64,000 bases of DNA from Crassaminicella thermophila (GCF_008152325.1 NZ_CP042243.1:811026-875025); one strand, 5' to 3'; positions 8,042-15,038 are shown, counted from the stretch's first letter. Numbers and translations are program-made. The notes: a model not told the origin generated them from the sequence alone.

Positions 8042-9121
8042 GTGATTTCAGATAATAAAAGAAGTATCATATTAAAAAATTTACAAACTTTAGCAAAAAA
8101 TAAAGGGTATTTGACATTTGATAATATTCTTGATATAAGTGAAAAATTTGATATTAAAATAGATGATGTTGATAGGATCTCTGAGAGTGTTTTAGATTCA
8201 GGAATAATAATAAAAGATACTGATGATGAAAAAGAAGATAAAAGTAATATAGATAGAAGTAGAATTGATTATAATGAGATATATGATAAGGTTTTAGAAT
8301 TAGATTCTACACTCAAATCATATATAAAATTTATTAAAAAAGTGCCATCTCCTGCTGTAAGAGAACTTCAGCATTTAATATATCAAGCGAAAGATGGAAA
8401 TAAGTATGCTGTAAGTAGAATAGTATATATGTATTCTAAGATGGTAATTAAAATAGCATTGTCATTCTCAGAAAAGCTACATTTGCCCATAGCAGATACC
8501 ATTCAAGATGGGATAGTAGGTTTAATTTATGCCATTGATAAGTATGATCCTAGTAGTGAAGGTGGATTTGCTACATATGCACCTTGGTGGATTCGTCAGT
8601 ATATTCAGCGAGAAGCAAAAATAATTAATTCTTTGATATATTATCCAGTATATATGAAGGAAAAAATCTTTTCTATATATGACATAGTATTAGAGCATAT
8701 ATGTGATAAATGTTTAGAAAATGGGTATTGTCCTCGTTTATTATCACAAATACAGGGAAAATTAGAATGTGATTTAGAACAAGTAGTATGGTTTTTAAAT
8801 CAATTACAAGAATATTATAGTATTGAGTCTCTTATTGGTGATAATAATGAAGTTTTTAACGATAACAATTTGTTTGAGGATATTATGATTGAAAATATAA
8901 ATAGGGATATTTTGAAAGATAGAATATCATGTACATTATTACAATTTAAAGAGAGAGAACGTAAAGTTATAGAAAAAAGATTTGGATTTAAAAATGATAT
9001 AGAAATGACCCTAGAAGAAGTAGGTAAGGAGTTTGGTGTAACAAGAGAAAGAATTAGACAGATAGAGTATAAGGTTCTTAAAAGATTAAAGCATCTTAGT
9101 AGAAGAAAAAGACTAAAGTAG
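8042..9121 (+). CDS. RpoD-like sigma-70 family sigma factor
   Basis: This 359-residue protein is a sigma-70 family factor. Region 2 is clear at about residues 125-190: RIVYMYSKMVIKIALSF, then ADTIQDGIVGLIYAIDKYD and FATYAPWWIRQYIQRE, the core-binding and -10 recognition parts. Region 4 at the C-terminus reads ERERKVIEKRFGF ... LEEVGKEFGVTRERIRQIE, the -35 recognition helix-turn-helix. An N-terminal stretch (LKNLQTLAKNKGYLTFDNIL) resembles region 1.1 of primary sigma factors. The middle is diverged and has several cysteines. Translation starts at GTG eight bases after the preceding stop, so it belongs to the same operon as the DndD-like ATPase. It is not the housekeeping sigma, judging by context and divergence; it may direct transcription of the defence genes or respond to phage take-over. 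Confidence 0.85.
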   Translation: MISDNKRSIILKNLQTLAKNKGYLTFDNILDISEKFDIKIDDVDRISESVLDSGIIIKDTDDEKEDKSNIDRSRIDYNEIYDKVLELDSTLKSYIKFIKKVPSPAVRELQHLIYQAKDGNKYAVSRIVYMYSKMVIKIALSFSEKLHLPIADTIQDGIVGLIYAIDKYDPSSEGGFATYAPWWIRQYIQREAKIINSLIYYPVYMKEKIFSIYDIVLEHICDKCLENGYCPRLLSQIQGKLECDLEQVVWFLNQLQEYYSIESLIGDNNEVFNDNNLFEDIMIENINRDILKDRISCTLLQFKERERKVIEKRFGFKNDIEMTLEEVGKEFGVTRERIRQIEYKVLKRLKHLSRRKRLK

Positions 9122-9527
9122 AGGTTGAACTTTTACGTAAGCAAAAGTTTGCTTTATACAAAATTGTAATTAATTTTAGAACTTTTTTTAGTTGCTTAAA
9201 TACAATGGTATCTGTACATAATGAATTCCAAACTGATATGGGAGTTGAGGACAGTTCACTGTGGTAAGAAAGTTGTAGTAGAAAAGAATTAATGGTATTC
9301 TCCAATAGAAAAAAGGATATACAAACCTATGGAATAAATTATACAATAGGAATAAATTATACAATAAAAAAACAAGTCATTCGATTATTAGAAGAAAAAT
9401 TTTAATGCAATTTTTGAAGTGATGAAGAGATGAGGATATAAAATAATATATCGAGATAATATTAATGTTTTAGGGATAGAGGAACTAAAAAGCATGATGG
9501 ATATTGCAAAACATATATGAATTGTTA
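9122..9527. other. Gene-free spacer with decayed coding fragments
   Basis: About 400 bases hold no intact gene. Several short open stretches with protein-like composition are broken by stops (for example the region 9122-9265 directly after the sigma gene, and 9460-9520 ending in a fragment like LGIEELKSMMDIAKHI). These look like remnants of deleted genes of the island. An exact 18-bp tandem repeat lies at 9331-9366. Confidence 0.45.
9331..9366. repeat. Two tandem copies of an 18-bp unit
   Basis: The unit GGAATAAATTATACAATA occurs twice with no gap. It lies in non-coding debris and probably arose by slippage. Confidence 0.85.
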
Positions 9528-9833
9528 TTAAGATTTATTGTTTATACTTTTGATAAACTCAGTTAATTTTTCTAATTGGTCTGGGTTTAATTTTTTTGCA
9601 TGGCTAGTTAACTTTAACAAAGATGAATTCGTTTTATTTTGAATATCAAAAAAATCTTTTAGAGAAATATTTAGTGCAGTGCAAATTTTTTCAATAATTT
9701 CAATGTCTGCTTTTCTTTGATTATTTTCTAATTTGCTCAATACAGGTTGAGAGATTCCTGCTTTTTTTGTTAATTCCTTACTAGAAATATTAAATTCTTT
9801 TCTTAATTCTTTAATACGCTTACCAACATCCAT
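9528..9833 (-). CDS. XRE-family helix-turn-helix regulator
   Basis: A 101-residue Cro/C1-type DNA-binding protein. Residues about 6-60 form the HTH domain: IKELRKEFNISSKELTKKAG then ISQPVLSKLENNQRKADIEI, which contains the recognition helix. The remaining 40 residues are a short helical tail. An AAGGAG site precedes the ATG. It is transcribed away from the PAPS-reductase-like gene and the shared spacer contains three short palindromes, so it very likely represses itself and that gene, as control proteins of restriction and phage-related modules do. Confidence 0.85.
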   Translation of the reverse strand: MDVGKRIKELRKEFNISSKELTKKAGISQPVLSKLENNQRKADIEIIEKICTALNISLKDFFDIQNKTNSSLLKLTSHAKKLNPDQLEKLTEFIKSINNKS

Positions 9834-9934
9834 AAAAGTCTCCTTAATATATTGAAAAATTTACTAATTTAAATATAAAATGAAATCTTTATAAATTCAA
9901 GGATTTTACCTAATAAAATAAAAATATACATTAT

Positions 9935-10016
9935 ATATTCTAAAAGGGAATATATTACATTGATAAATATTCTTGAATAGAATAAAATAAAAGTAGATAA
10001 TATTCTATATTAGAAT
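9935..10016. promoter_or_regulatory. Three palindromes between the XRE and PP-loop genes, probable operators
   Basis: Three related inverted repeats with ATTC/GAAT arms lie in the divergent spacer: ATATTC-n7-GAATAT at 9935-9953, ATTC-TT-GAAT at 9969-9978 and ATTCTA-TAT-TAGAAT at 10002-10016. The last ends 23 bases before the downstream start codon. Their repetition and position fit binding sites of the adjacent XRE regulator. Confidence 0.55.
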
Positions 10017-10039
10017 AATTTGAGAAAGGAATTATCACA

Positions 10040-10789
10040 ATGAGACATATTGTAAACTTATCAGGAGGAAAAGATAGCACAGCTTTAGCAGTATATTTAA
10101 CAAAAAAATATCCAAATGTTAAATATGAGTATGTGTTTTGTGATACAGGATGTGAACTACCAGAAACTTATGAGTACCTAAATAAAATAGAAAAAGTATT
10201 AGGGATTTATATTGTAAGATTGAATAGTGATAAACCTTTTGAATTTTATTTAGAAAAAATGAATGGATATTTACCAAGTGTATTTGCTAGATGGTGTACA
10301 AGAGAAATGAAGATAAAGCCTTGGGAAAGATATGTAGGAGATGATAATGTATATTCATATATAGCCATTAGAGCTGATGAGGATAGAAAAGGGTATATTT
10401 CAAGCAAGAAAAACGTTCATACAGTATATCCATTTATTGAAGATGGTATTTGTATTGGAGATGTAGAAAAAATTTTATTAGAAAGTGAGATCGGATATCC
10501 TACGTATTATGAGTGGCGTTCAAGAAGTGGTTGTTATTTTTGTATGTTTCAAAGAAGAATTGAGTGGGTGAATTTATATAAATATCATCCTGAGTTATTT
10601 AAGAAAGCATTAGTTTTTGAAAAAGATAATTTTACATGGATTAAAGGAATGTCATTATTAGATTTATTATATAGAGGGAAAGAAATAGAGGAAAGATATT
10701 ATAAGAAACACTCTAAAAAAGATGCGAAAAAAGAGATAGAGGATGAAGATGATTATAATGATAAGTGTTGTTTGATATGTAGTTTGTAG
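10040..10789 (+). CDS. PAPS reductase-family PP-loop protein (DndC/SspD-like)
   Basis: This 249-residue protein has the ATP pyrophosphatase (PP-loop) motif NLSGGKDSTALA at residues 6-17 and the family features FCDTGCELPETYEYL and ARWCTREMKIKPWE. Near residue 173 is SGCYFCMFQRR and the C-terminus ends CCLICSL, giving cysteines that could hold an iron-sulfur cluster. PAPS-reductase-like proteins of this size include SspD and DndC, which activate DNA for sulfur insertion using ATP. It is preceded by its own promoter region with probable XRE operators, so it is regulated separately from the DndD-like operon. Function as part of a phosphorothioation pathway is inferred from the desulfurase and DndD-like ATPase nearby; a phage-type PP-loop protein of other function is possible. 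Confidence 0.8.
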   Translation: MRHIVNLSGGKDSTALAVYLTKKYPNVKYEYVFCDTGCELPETYEYLNKIEKVLGIYIVRLNSDKPFEFYLEKMNGYLPSVFARWCTREMKIKPWERYVGDDNVYSYIAIRADEDRKGYISSKKNVHTVYPFIEDGICIGDVEKILLESEIGYPTYYEWRSRSGCYFCMFQRRIEWVNLYKYHPELFKKALVFEKDNFTWIKGMSLLDLLYRGKEIEERYYKKHSKKDAKKEIEDEDDYNDKCCLICSL

Positions 10790-10834
10790 AAGAAATATTA
10801 GAAATTTTGTAAAGAAGGTGAGTATTAATGATCA

Positions 10835-10924
10835 ATGAAAGTATTTAAAGATATTTTTGTAAAAGAAGAAGATATGCGATATATTGGAGAAGTTATTGGG
10901 ATTTATGAAGAGATATATGAGTAG
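10835..10924 (+). pseudogene. 29-codon ORF, probable gene remnant
   Basis: A short open frame encodes MKVFKDIFVKEEDMRYIGEV and nine more residues. The only nearby ribosome binding site (GAAGGTGAG) is better placed for an out-of-frame ATG at 10828 that stops after six codons. It could be a leader-like ORF or the beginning of a deleted gene. I do not recognise it. Confidence 0.3.
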
Positions 10925-10937
10925 GTGAAATAGTAAA

Positions 10938-11540
10938 ATGACTAAAAACTACTACAATCAAAACGCAAAAATATTCATTGAAAATACCCTAAAAGCAGAC
11001 ATGACAAAAATCTATCAAAGATTTGAAAAGTATTTGAAAAAAGGTGATCGCATTTTAGATCTAGGCTGTGGTTCAGGGCGATGTGGTTCAGGGCGAGATA
11101 GCTTATACTTTATGAATAAGGGGTATGATGTTTTAGCTGTTGATTATGCAGAAGAACTTGTAAAGTCGGCTAGTAAGCTTTTAAACAAAGAAGTAATTAT
11201 TCTTGATATGAGAGAGATGGATTTTTATGAGGAGTTTGATGCCATTTGGGCCTGTGCTTCTATTCTTCATATAAATAGAGAGGATATTAATAATGTTATT
11301 AGAAACTGTGAGATGGCATTAAAGAATGGTGGGATTTTTTATTTATCTTTTAAATATGGTGATAAGGAAGAATGGAGAAACGAAAGATTTTTCAATTATT
11401 ACAATGAAACAAGCTTTAAACGTTTGATTGATCAATTTTCTTATCTTAATATTATAGAAACATGGAAAACTAAAGATGTACGAAAAGGAAGAGAAGATGA
11501 GTTTTGGTTAAATGTGATTATTAAAAAAATGAAGGAATGA
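10938..11540 (+). CDS. Class I SAM-dependent methyltransferase with duplicated motif I
   Basis: A 200-residue Rossmann-fold methyltransferase. Motif I, which binds S-adenosylmethionine, reads LDLGCGSGRCGSGRDSLYF: the five residues CGSGR are present twice because of an exact 15-bp tandem duplication. The acidic residue after strand 2 (VLAVDYAEELV) and the post-motif AIWACASILHI are normal. The substrate is unknown; proteins of this type often methylate small molecules or act in tellurite/thiopurine-like detoxification. The AGGTGA site nine bases upstream supports the start. The duplication may disturb the glycine-rich loop and the enzyme may be impaired. Confidence 0.8.
   Translation: MTKNYYNQNAKIFIENTLKADMTKIYQRFEKYLKKGDRILDLGCGSGRCGSGRDSLYFMNKGYDVLAVDYAEELVKSASKLLNKEVIILDMREMDFYEEFDAIWACASILHINREDINNVIRNCEMALKNGGIFYLSFKYGDKEEWRNERFFNYYNETSFKRLIDQFSYLNIIETWKTKDVRKGREDEFWLNVIIKKMKE
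11067..11096 (+). repeat. 15-bp in-frame tandem duplication in methyltransferase motif I
   Basis: The unit TGTGGTTCAGGGCGA occurs twice without gap and in frame, adding five residues to the SAM-binding loop. Confidence 0.95.
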
Positions 11541-11570
11541 CTCAAGTGTATATACTTGAGTTATTTTTTT
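11538..11570 (+). terminator. Terminator after the methyltransferase gene
   Basis: Stem ACTCAAGT/ACTTGAGT with a six-base loop, followed by a T-rich tail. It marks the end of the accessory region before thrC. Confidence 0.85.
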
Positions 11571-11673
11571 AGCGAAAATCACCTAAAATTTTTAATTAAC
11601 AAAAGACTCAGACGATAATATTTGGTATACTATAACCTATATAATAATATTGAAAGTTTGAGGTGAAGGATAA

Positions 11674-13164
11674 ATGGTTATGAAATACAAAAGTACAAGA
11701 GGAAATGATGAATATATAACATCAGCAGAAGCAATTTTGCAAGGATTATCTAAAGATAGAGGTTTATTTGTACCTGTAGAGTTTCCAGTGATAGATATTG
11801 ATTTTAGTGAAATGGTTTCTATGGATTATAAAGATGTAGCCTTTTATATTTTGAAAAAATTTTTAGATGATTTTAGTGATGAAGAGCTAAAAGATGCTAT
11901 TGAAAAGGCTTATGATGATAAGTTTGAAGCAAAGGAAATTGCACCTTTAGTAGAAAGAGAGGGAGTATATTTTTTAGAGCTTTATCATGGAAAGACCCTT
12001 GCTTTTAAGGACATGGCACTATCTATACTTCCTCATTTATTAACAAAAGCTGCAAAAAAATTAGGAGAAGATAAAAAAATAGTTATTTTGGCAGCAACTT
12101 CAGGGGATACAGGAAAAGCTGCTCTAGAAGGTTTTGCAAATGTTAAGGATACTGAAGTTATTGTATTTTATCCAGCAAATGGGGTTAGTGAAATCCAAAG
12201 AAGACAAATGATTACCCAAGATGGAAATAATACCCATGTTGTAGCAATTAAGGGGAATTTTGATGATGCCCAAAGGGGTGTAAAGGAAATTTTTAATGAT
12301 GATAAATTTGCAAAAAGAATGGCTGATTCTGATTATGTCTTTTCATCTGCTAATTCTATTAATATAGGGAGATTAGTTCCTCAGGTTGTGTATTATGTTT
12401 ATACTTATATTGAATTGTTAAAAAGAGGAGAAATAAAGGCAGGAGAAAGAATAAATTTTGTTGTGCCTACAGGGAATTTTGGAAATATTTTAGCAGGATA
12501 TTATGCTAAAAGAATGGGACTGCCTATTAACAAATTAATATGTGCATCAAATGAAAATAATGTGCTTTCTGATTTTTTAAATACAGGGATATATGATATA
12601 AATAGAGATTTTATTCTAACAAAGTCTCCATCTATGGATATTTTGATTTCAAGCAATTTAGAAAGATTGTTGTATGAAATTAGTGATCAAGATGAAGAAT
12701 TGATTCGTACAATGATGAGCCAATTAGAAAATGAAGAAAAGAAATATAATATCAAAGAAAGTATGAAGAAAAATCTATCTGATTTTTATGGAGGCTTTGC
12801 TAATGATGATGAAACCTTAATAACTATAAAGAAGGTATATGATGCTTCAAATTATGTGATAGATACACATACGGCAGTTGCTTATAAAGTGTATGAACAG
12901 TATAAGGAAGAGACAAATGATGAAAGCAAAACTGTTATTGTATCTACTGCGAGTCCTTATAAGTTTACAAAGAGTGTATTAGATGGATTAATGGATAAAA
13001 ATTACGAAGAAAATGAATTTGAAATGATAAAGCTTTTATCAAAGCTAACAGGATTACACATTCCAGAACCAATAAAGGATCTAGATAAAAAGCCTATCCT
13101 ACATCATATAGAATGTGAAAAACAGGAAATGAAAGCTGTTGTGGCAGATATTTTAAATATTTAA
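11674..13164 (+). CDS. thrC: Threonine synthase
   Basis: Threonine synthase converts O-phosphohomoserine to threonine with PLP, the last step of threonine synthesis, in the cytoplasm. The 496-residue length and the start MKYKSTRGNDEYITSAEAIL are typical of the bacterial long form. LYHGKTLAFKDMALSILP carries the PLP lysine (FKD), and ILAATSGDTGKAALE and VVPTGNFGNILAGYYA are the phosphate-binding and substrate loops. An AGGTGAAGG site lies seven bases before the ATG at 11674; a second in-frame ATG two codons later is also possible. It appears to be a single-gene unit here, not linked to hom or thrB in the window. Confidence 0.95.
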   Translation: MVMKYKSTRGNDEYITSAEAILQGLSKDRGLFVPVEFPVIDIDFSEMVSMDYKDVAFYILKKFLDDFSDEELKDAIEKAYDDKFEAKEIAPLVEREGVYFLELYHGKTLAFKDMALSILPHLLTKAAKKLGEDKKIVILAATSGDTGKAALEGFANVKDTEVIVFYPANGVSEIQRRQMITQDGNNTHVVAIKGNFDDAQRGVKEIFNDDKFAKRMADSDYVFSSANSINIGRLVPQVVYYVYTYIELLKRGEIKAGERINFVVPTGNFGNILAGYYAKRMGLPINKLICASNENNVLSDFLNTGIYDINRDFILTKSPSMDILISSNLERLLYEISDQDEELIRTMMSQLENEEKKYNIKESMKKNLSDFYGGFANDDETLITIKKVYDASNYVIDTHTAVAYKVYEQYKEETNDESKTVIVSTASPYKFTKSVLDGLMDKNYEENEFEMIKLLSKLTGLHIPEPIKDLDKKPILHHIECEKQEMKAVVADILNI

Positions 13165-13192
13165 AACTATATCTTTGTATAATTAAGCCTAT

Positions 13193-13240
13193 AAAAGATA
13201 CATATTATAATAGAGGTTAAATAGATGATATGTATCTTTT
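13193..13240 (+). terminator. Long-stem hairpin between thrC and the UPF0316 gene
   Basis: A perfect 13-bp inverted repeat (AAAAGATACATAT with ATATGTATCTTTT) surrounds a 22-base loop. It ends in a short T run and could terminate thrC, but it also sits directly before the next ribosome binding site, so a role in the 5' leader of the UPF0316 gene is possible. Confidence 0.55.
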
Positions 13241-13255
13241 AAAAGGTGGATGTGA

Positions 13256-13762
13256 ATGGAGAAAGGGATTATAATTTTAGTTTTACAATTGGTTTATGTA
13301 CCTGTATTGACTTTAAGAACAATTTTTATGGTTCGAAATAAATGTAAAATTTCTGCAGTTTTTGGATTTTTAGAGTCAGCTATATATATTTTTGGATTAG
13401 CATTGGTTTTAAAAGGAGAAAAAAATATTTATAGCATGGTAATATATGCTCTTGGGTTTGGTTTAGGGATTTGTTTAGGTGGCTTTATTGAAAATAAAAT
13501 AGGGATAGGAAATGTTGCTATTACTGTAAATATGAAAAATAAAAATGAATCTCTTATTACCCAGTTAAGAGAAATGGGTTTTCATATAACAATATTTGAA
13601 GGCATGGGGGTAGATGGTAAGAGGTATCAATTTGACATTTTAACAAGTAGACATAAAGAAGAAGAATTATTAGAGTTAATAAAAGCCTATGAACCTAATG
13701 CTTTTATAATTTCATTCGAACCAAGAAAATACAAAGAGAGGACAAGTTTAAGGTTGAAATAA
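13256..13762 (+). CDS. UPF0316 membrane protein (DUF5698/DUF2179)
   Basis: A 168-residue protein with about three transmembrane helices in the first 80 residues (LVLQLVYVPVLTLRTIFMV, the segment around AIYIFGLALVL, and a glycine-rich ALGFGLGICLGGFIENKIG). The C-terminal soluble half (from about residue 85) is a DUF2179-type ferredoxin-like domain ending in FIISFEPRKY. This layout is that of the UPF0316 family, whose function is not established. An AAGGTGG site seven bases upstream supports the start. Confidence 0.85.
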   Translation: MEKGIIILVLQLVYVPVLTLRTIFMVRNKCKISAVFGFLESAIYIFGLALVLKGEKNIYSMVIYALGFGLGICLGGFIENKIGIGNVAITVNMKNKNESLITQLREMGFHITIFEGMGVDGKRYQFDILTSRHKEEELLELIKAYEPNAFIISFEPRKYKERTSLRLK

Positions 13763-13770
13763 AAAATATA

Positions 13771-13799
13771 TTGACAACATTTAAAATACTTGCTATAAT
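13771..13799 (+). promoter_or_regulatory. Promoter of the T-box leader
   Basis: A consensus sigma-A promoter: TTGACA at 13771-13776 and TATAAT at 13794-13799 with a 17-base spacer. It drives the T-box RNA. Confidence 0.9.
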
Positions 13800-13805
13800 T
13801 ATAAA

Positions 13806-14062
13806 AATTCAAAAAATAAAAGTGTTGAAAGAGACGAAGCTTTTGTAAAAGTATTTTCAGAGAGTCGGGATGGTGGAATCCGATAATACTAAAAAGTGGA
13901 GATCACTCTGGAGCTGTGCAAATGAAAATAAGTAGTTTGCAACGATTGACCCCGTTAGATGGTCTAGGTTTGTTGGAACTGAAATAAGCGGCACATTTGT
14001 GCAATTAAGGTGGTACCGCGGGTTAATTCTCGTCCTTGAAGTATATCTTCAAGGACGTTTTT
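13806..14062 (+). promoter_or_regulatory. T-box riboswitch, isoleucine specifier (AUC)
   Basis: A complete T-box leader that senses uncharged tRNA. It contains the stem I landmarks (AGAGAGTCGGGATGGTGG), a specifier region GAGATCACTCTGGAGC in which ATC at 13902-13904 aligns with the specifier codon of known leaders, and the canonical T-box AAGGTGGTACCGCGG near 14008-14022. The strong terminator GTCCTTGAAG-TATAT-CTTCAAGGAC with a T tail at 14032-14062 is the alternative to the antiterminator. An Ile codon predicts control of ileS or of Ile biosynthesis/transport, yet the next gene is an IS200 transposase followed by a 43-residue ORF. The natural target seems lost or displaced. Confidence 0.93.
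14032..14062 (+). terminator. T-box-controlled terminator
   Basis: A 10-bp perfect stem with a five-base loop and GTTTTT tail, overlapping the antiterminator part of the T-box leader. Confidence 0.9.
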
Positions 14063-14132
14063 GTTGTATAAAGAAAACCACTAGCTAAGCTAGTGAGTTC
14101 TGAAAAGCTTTAGCGATGAGCAGAAAAATAAA

Positions 14133-14190
14133 ACCTCCTTTTGATAAAATAGAATAGGTTTCGCCAGCCAATTCTAAAATCAAAGGAGGT
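14133..14190 (+). promoter_or_regulatory. Hairpin hiding the tnpA ribosome binding site
   Basis: ACCTCCTTTTGAT at 14133-14145 pairs with ATCAAAGGAGGT at 14179-14190 (one bulged A), and ATAGAAT/ATTCTA extends the stem. The paired strand contains the AGGAGG site of tnpA. Such 5' structures are known to repress translation of IS200 transposases. Confidence 0.75.
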
Positions 14191-14197
14191 ATCCTAT

Positions 14198-14653
14198 ATG
14201 GATAGTACTAGTTTATCACATACAAAATGGAATTGTAAGTATCATATAGTTTTTTCACCTAAGTTTAGAAGAAAAGAGATTTATGGAAAAAAGAAAGCAG
14301 AAATAGGAAAGATATTAAGACAGTTATGTGATTGGAAAGGAGTTCAAATAATTGAAGCAAATGCATGTGTTGATCATATACATATGTTAGTTTCAATTCC
14401 ACCAAAAATGAGTGTGTCAGGTTTTGTAGGTTATTTAAAGGGAAAAAGTAGTTTAATGATATTTGAAAAGTTTGCAAACTTAAAATATAGATATGGGAAT
14501 AGACATTTCTGGTGTAGAGGATATTATGTAGATACAGTAGGAAGAAATAAAAAGGCAATAGAAGAATATATAAAAAGCCAGCAAAATGAGGATATGGCAA
14601 CAGATCAAATAAGTATGAAAGAGTATATAGACCCTTTTAAGGGTAGCAAGTAG
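14198..14653 (+). CDS. tnpA: IS200/IS605-family transposase TnpA (Y1 HUH)
   Basis: A 151-residue HUH-type Y1 transposase that mobilises single-stranded DNA. CVDHIHMLVSIPP holds the HUH metal-binding motif, and WCRGYYVDTVGRN holds the catalytic tyrosine region. Length and start (SHTKWNCKYHIVFSPKFRRK) are typical of full-length IS200 TnpA. No tnpB/IscB companion gene is present. The AGGAGG site eight bases upstream is held in a hairpin. The gene looks intact. Confidence 0.95.
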   Translation: MDSTSLSHTKWNCKYHIVFSPKFRRKEIYGKKKAEIGKILRQLCDWKGVQIIEANACVDHIHMLVSIPPKMSVSGFVGYLKGKSSLMIFEKFANLKYRYGNRHFWCRGYYVDTVGRNKKAIEEYIKSQQNEDMATDQISMKEYIDPFKGSK

Positions 14654-14792
14654 AGAATTTTATGCGGCTGGCGAAATTTATGCGTGCCTTAAGGCACAAC
14701 GCTGGAAAGTTGCCCTTATAGGGCTTAGGAAAAACCACCAGCTAAGCTGGTGGATATTTATATTTCAATAAATGATAGAAAGGAGGATAAAG

Positions 14793-14924
14793 ATGGAAAA
14801 TAAAGAGAAGAAAATGGAGGAGTATCTAGTTGAAGATACAGAGCAGCAAGAAATGCCACAAGCATATCAAGGTAATGTAAACTACTTTGGAAGTGGAAGA
14901 TTTTCAGATGAATATAGATTTTAG
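14793..14924 (+). CDS. Small hypothetical protein (43 aa)
   Basis: A 43-codon gene with an excellent AAGGAGG site. The product is acidic and soluble: MENKEKKMEEYLVEDTEQQE and, later, a GNVNYFGSGRFSDEYRF tail rich in Gly and aromatic residues. I do not recognise it. It is followed by a strong terminator and, once the IS200 element is subtracted, is the first gene behind the isoleucine T-box. That makes it either the true target or a bystander. Confidence 0.6.
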   Translation: MENKEKKMEEYLVEDTEQQEMPQAYQGNVNYFGSGRFSDEYRF

Positions 14925-14965
14925 GAGGCTTTCATGGAAGAAATAGACATTATCATCAAAGTATA

Positions 14966-15004
14966 AAAGAATCTATTGTATAAAAAGCAATAGATTCTTT
15001 TTTG
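14966..15004 (+). terminator. Terminator after the 43-aa gene
   Basis: An 11-bp perfect stem (AGAATCTATTG with CAATAGATTCT), nine-base loop, then a T run. Confidence 0.9.
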
Positions 15005-15038
15005 TAAGCATAATTCCAATATAGATAGCTGATTTGTA

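Larger units (their letters stand above)
14071..14753 (+). mobile_element. IS200/IS605-family insertion sequence
   Basis: A single-gene IS200-type element of about 0.7 kb. The left end carries the hairpin CACTAG-CTAAG-CTAGTG (14079-14095) and the right end the related hairpin CCACCAGC-TAA-GCTGGTGG (14735-14753), the subterminal imperfect palindromes bound by TnpA. Further palindromes near the right end are GTGCCTTAAGGCAC (14684-14697) and GCCC-TTATA-GGGC. An 11-bp inverted repeat (TTTCGCCAGCC near 14159 with GGCTGGCGAAA at 14666-14676) brackets the gene. It lies directly after the T-box terminator, so it is transcribed only if it has its own promoter or under read-through. Exact cleavage sites cannot be set without an empty-site comparison. 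Confidence 0.85.

Noticed and set aside
9331-9366. 18-bp tandem repeat as a phase-variation device
   Set aside because: It lies in non-coding debris with only two units and no gene or promoter next to it.
14265-14600. Long open frame antisense to the IS200 transposase
   Set aside because: It is a shadow of tnpA in an AT-rich gene, with no ribosome binding site and low-complexity hydrophobic translation.
14934-14966. 10-codon ORF after the 43-aa gene, with a GGAGG site
   Set aside because: Too short to support as a gene; probably chance, although the ribosome binding site is good.
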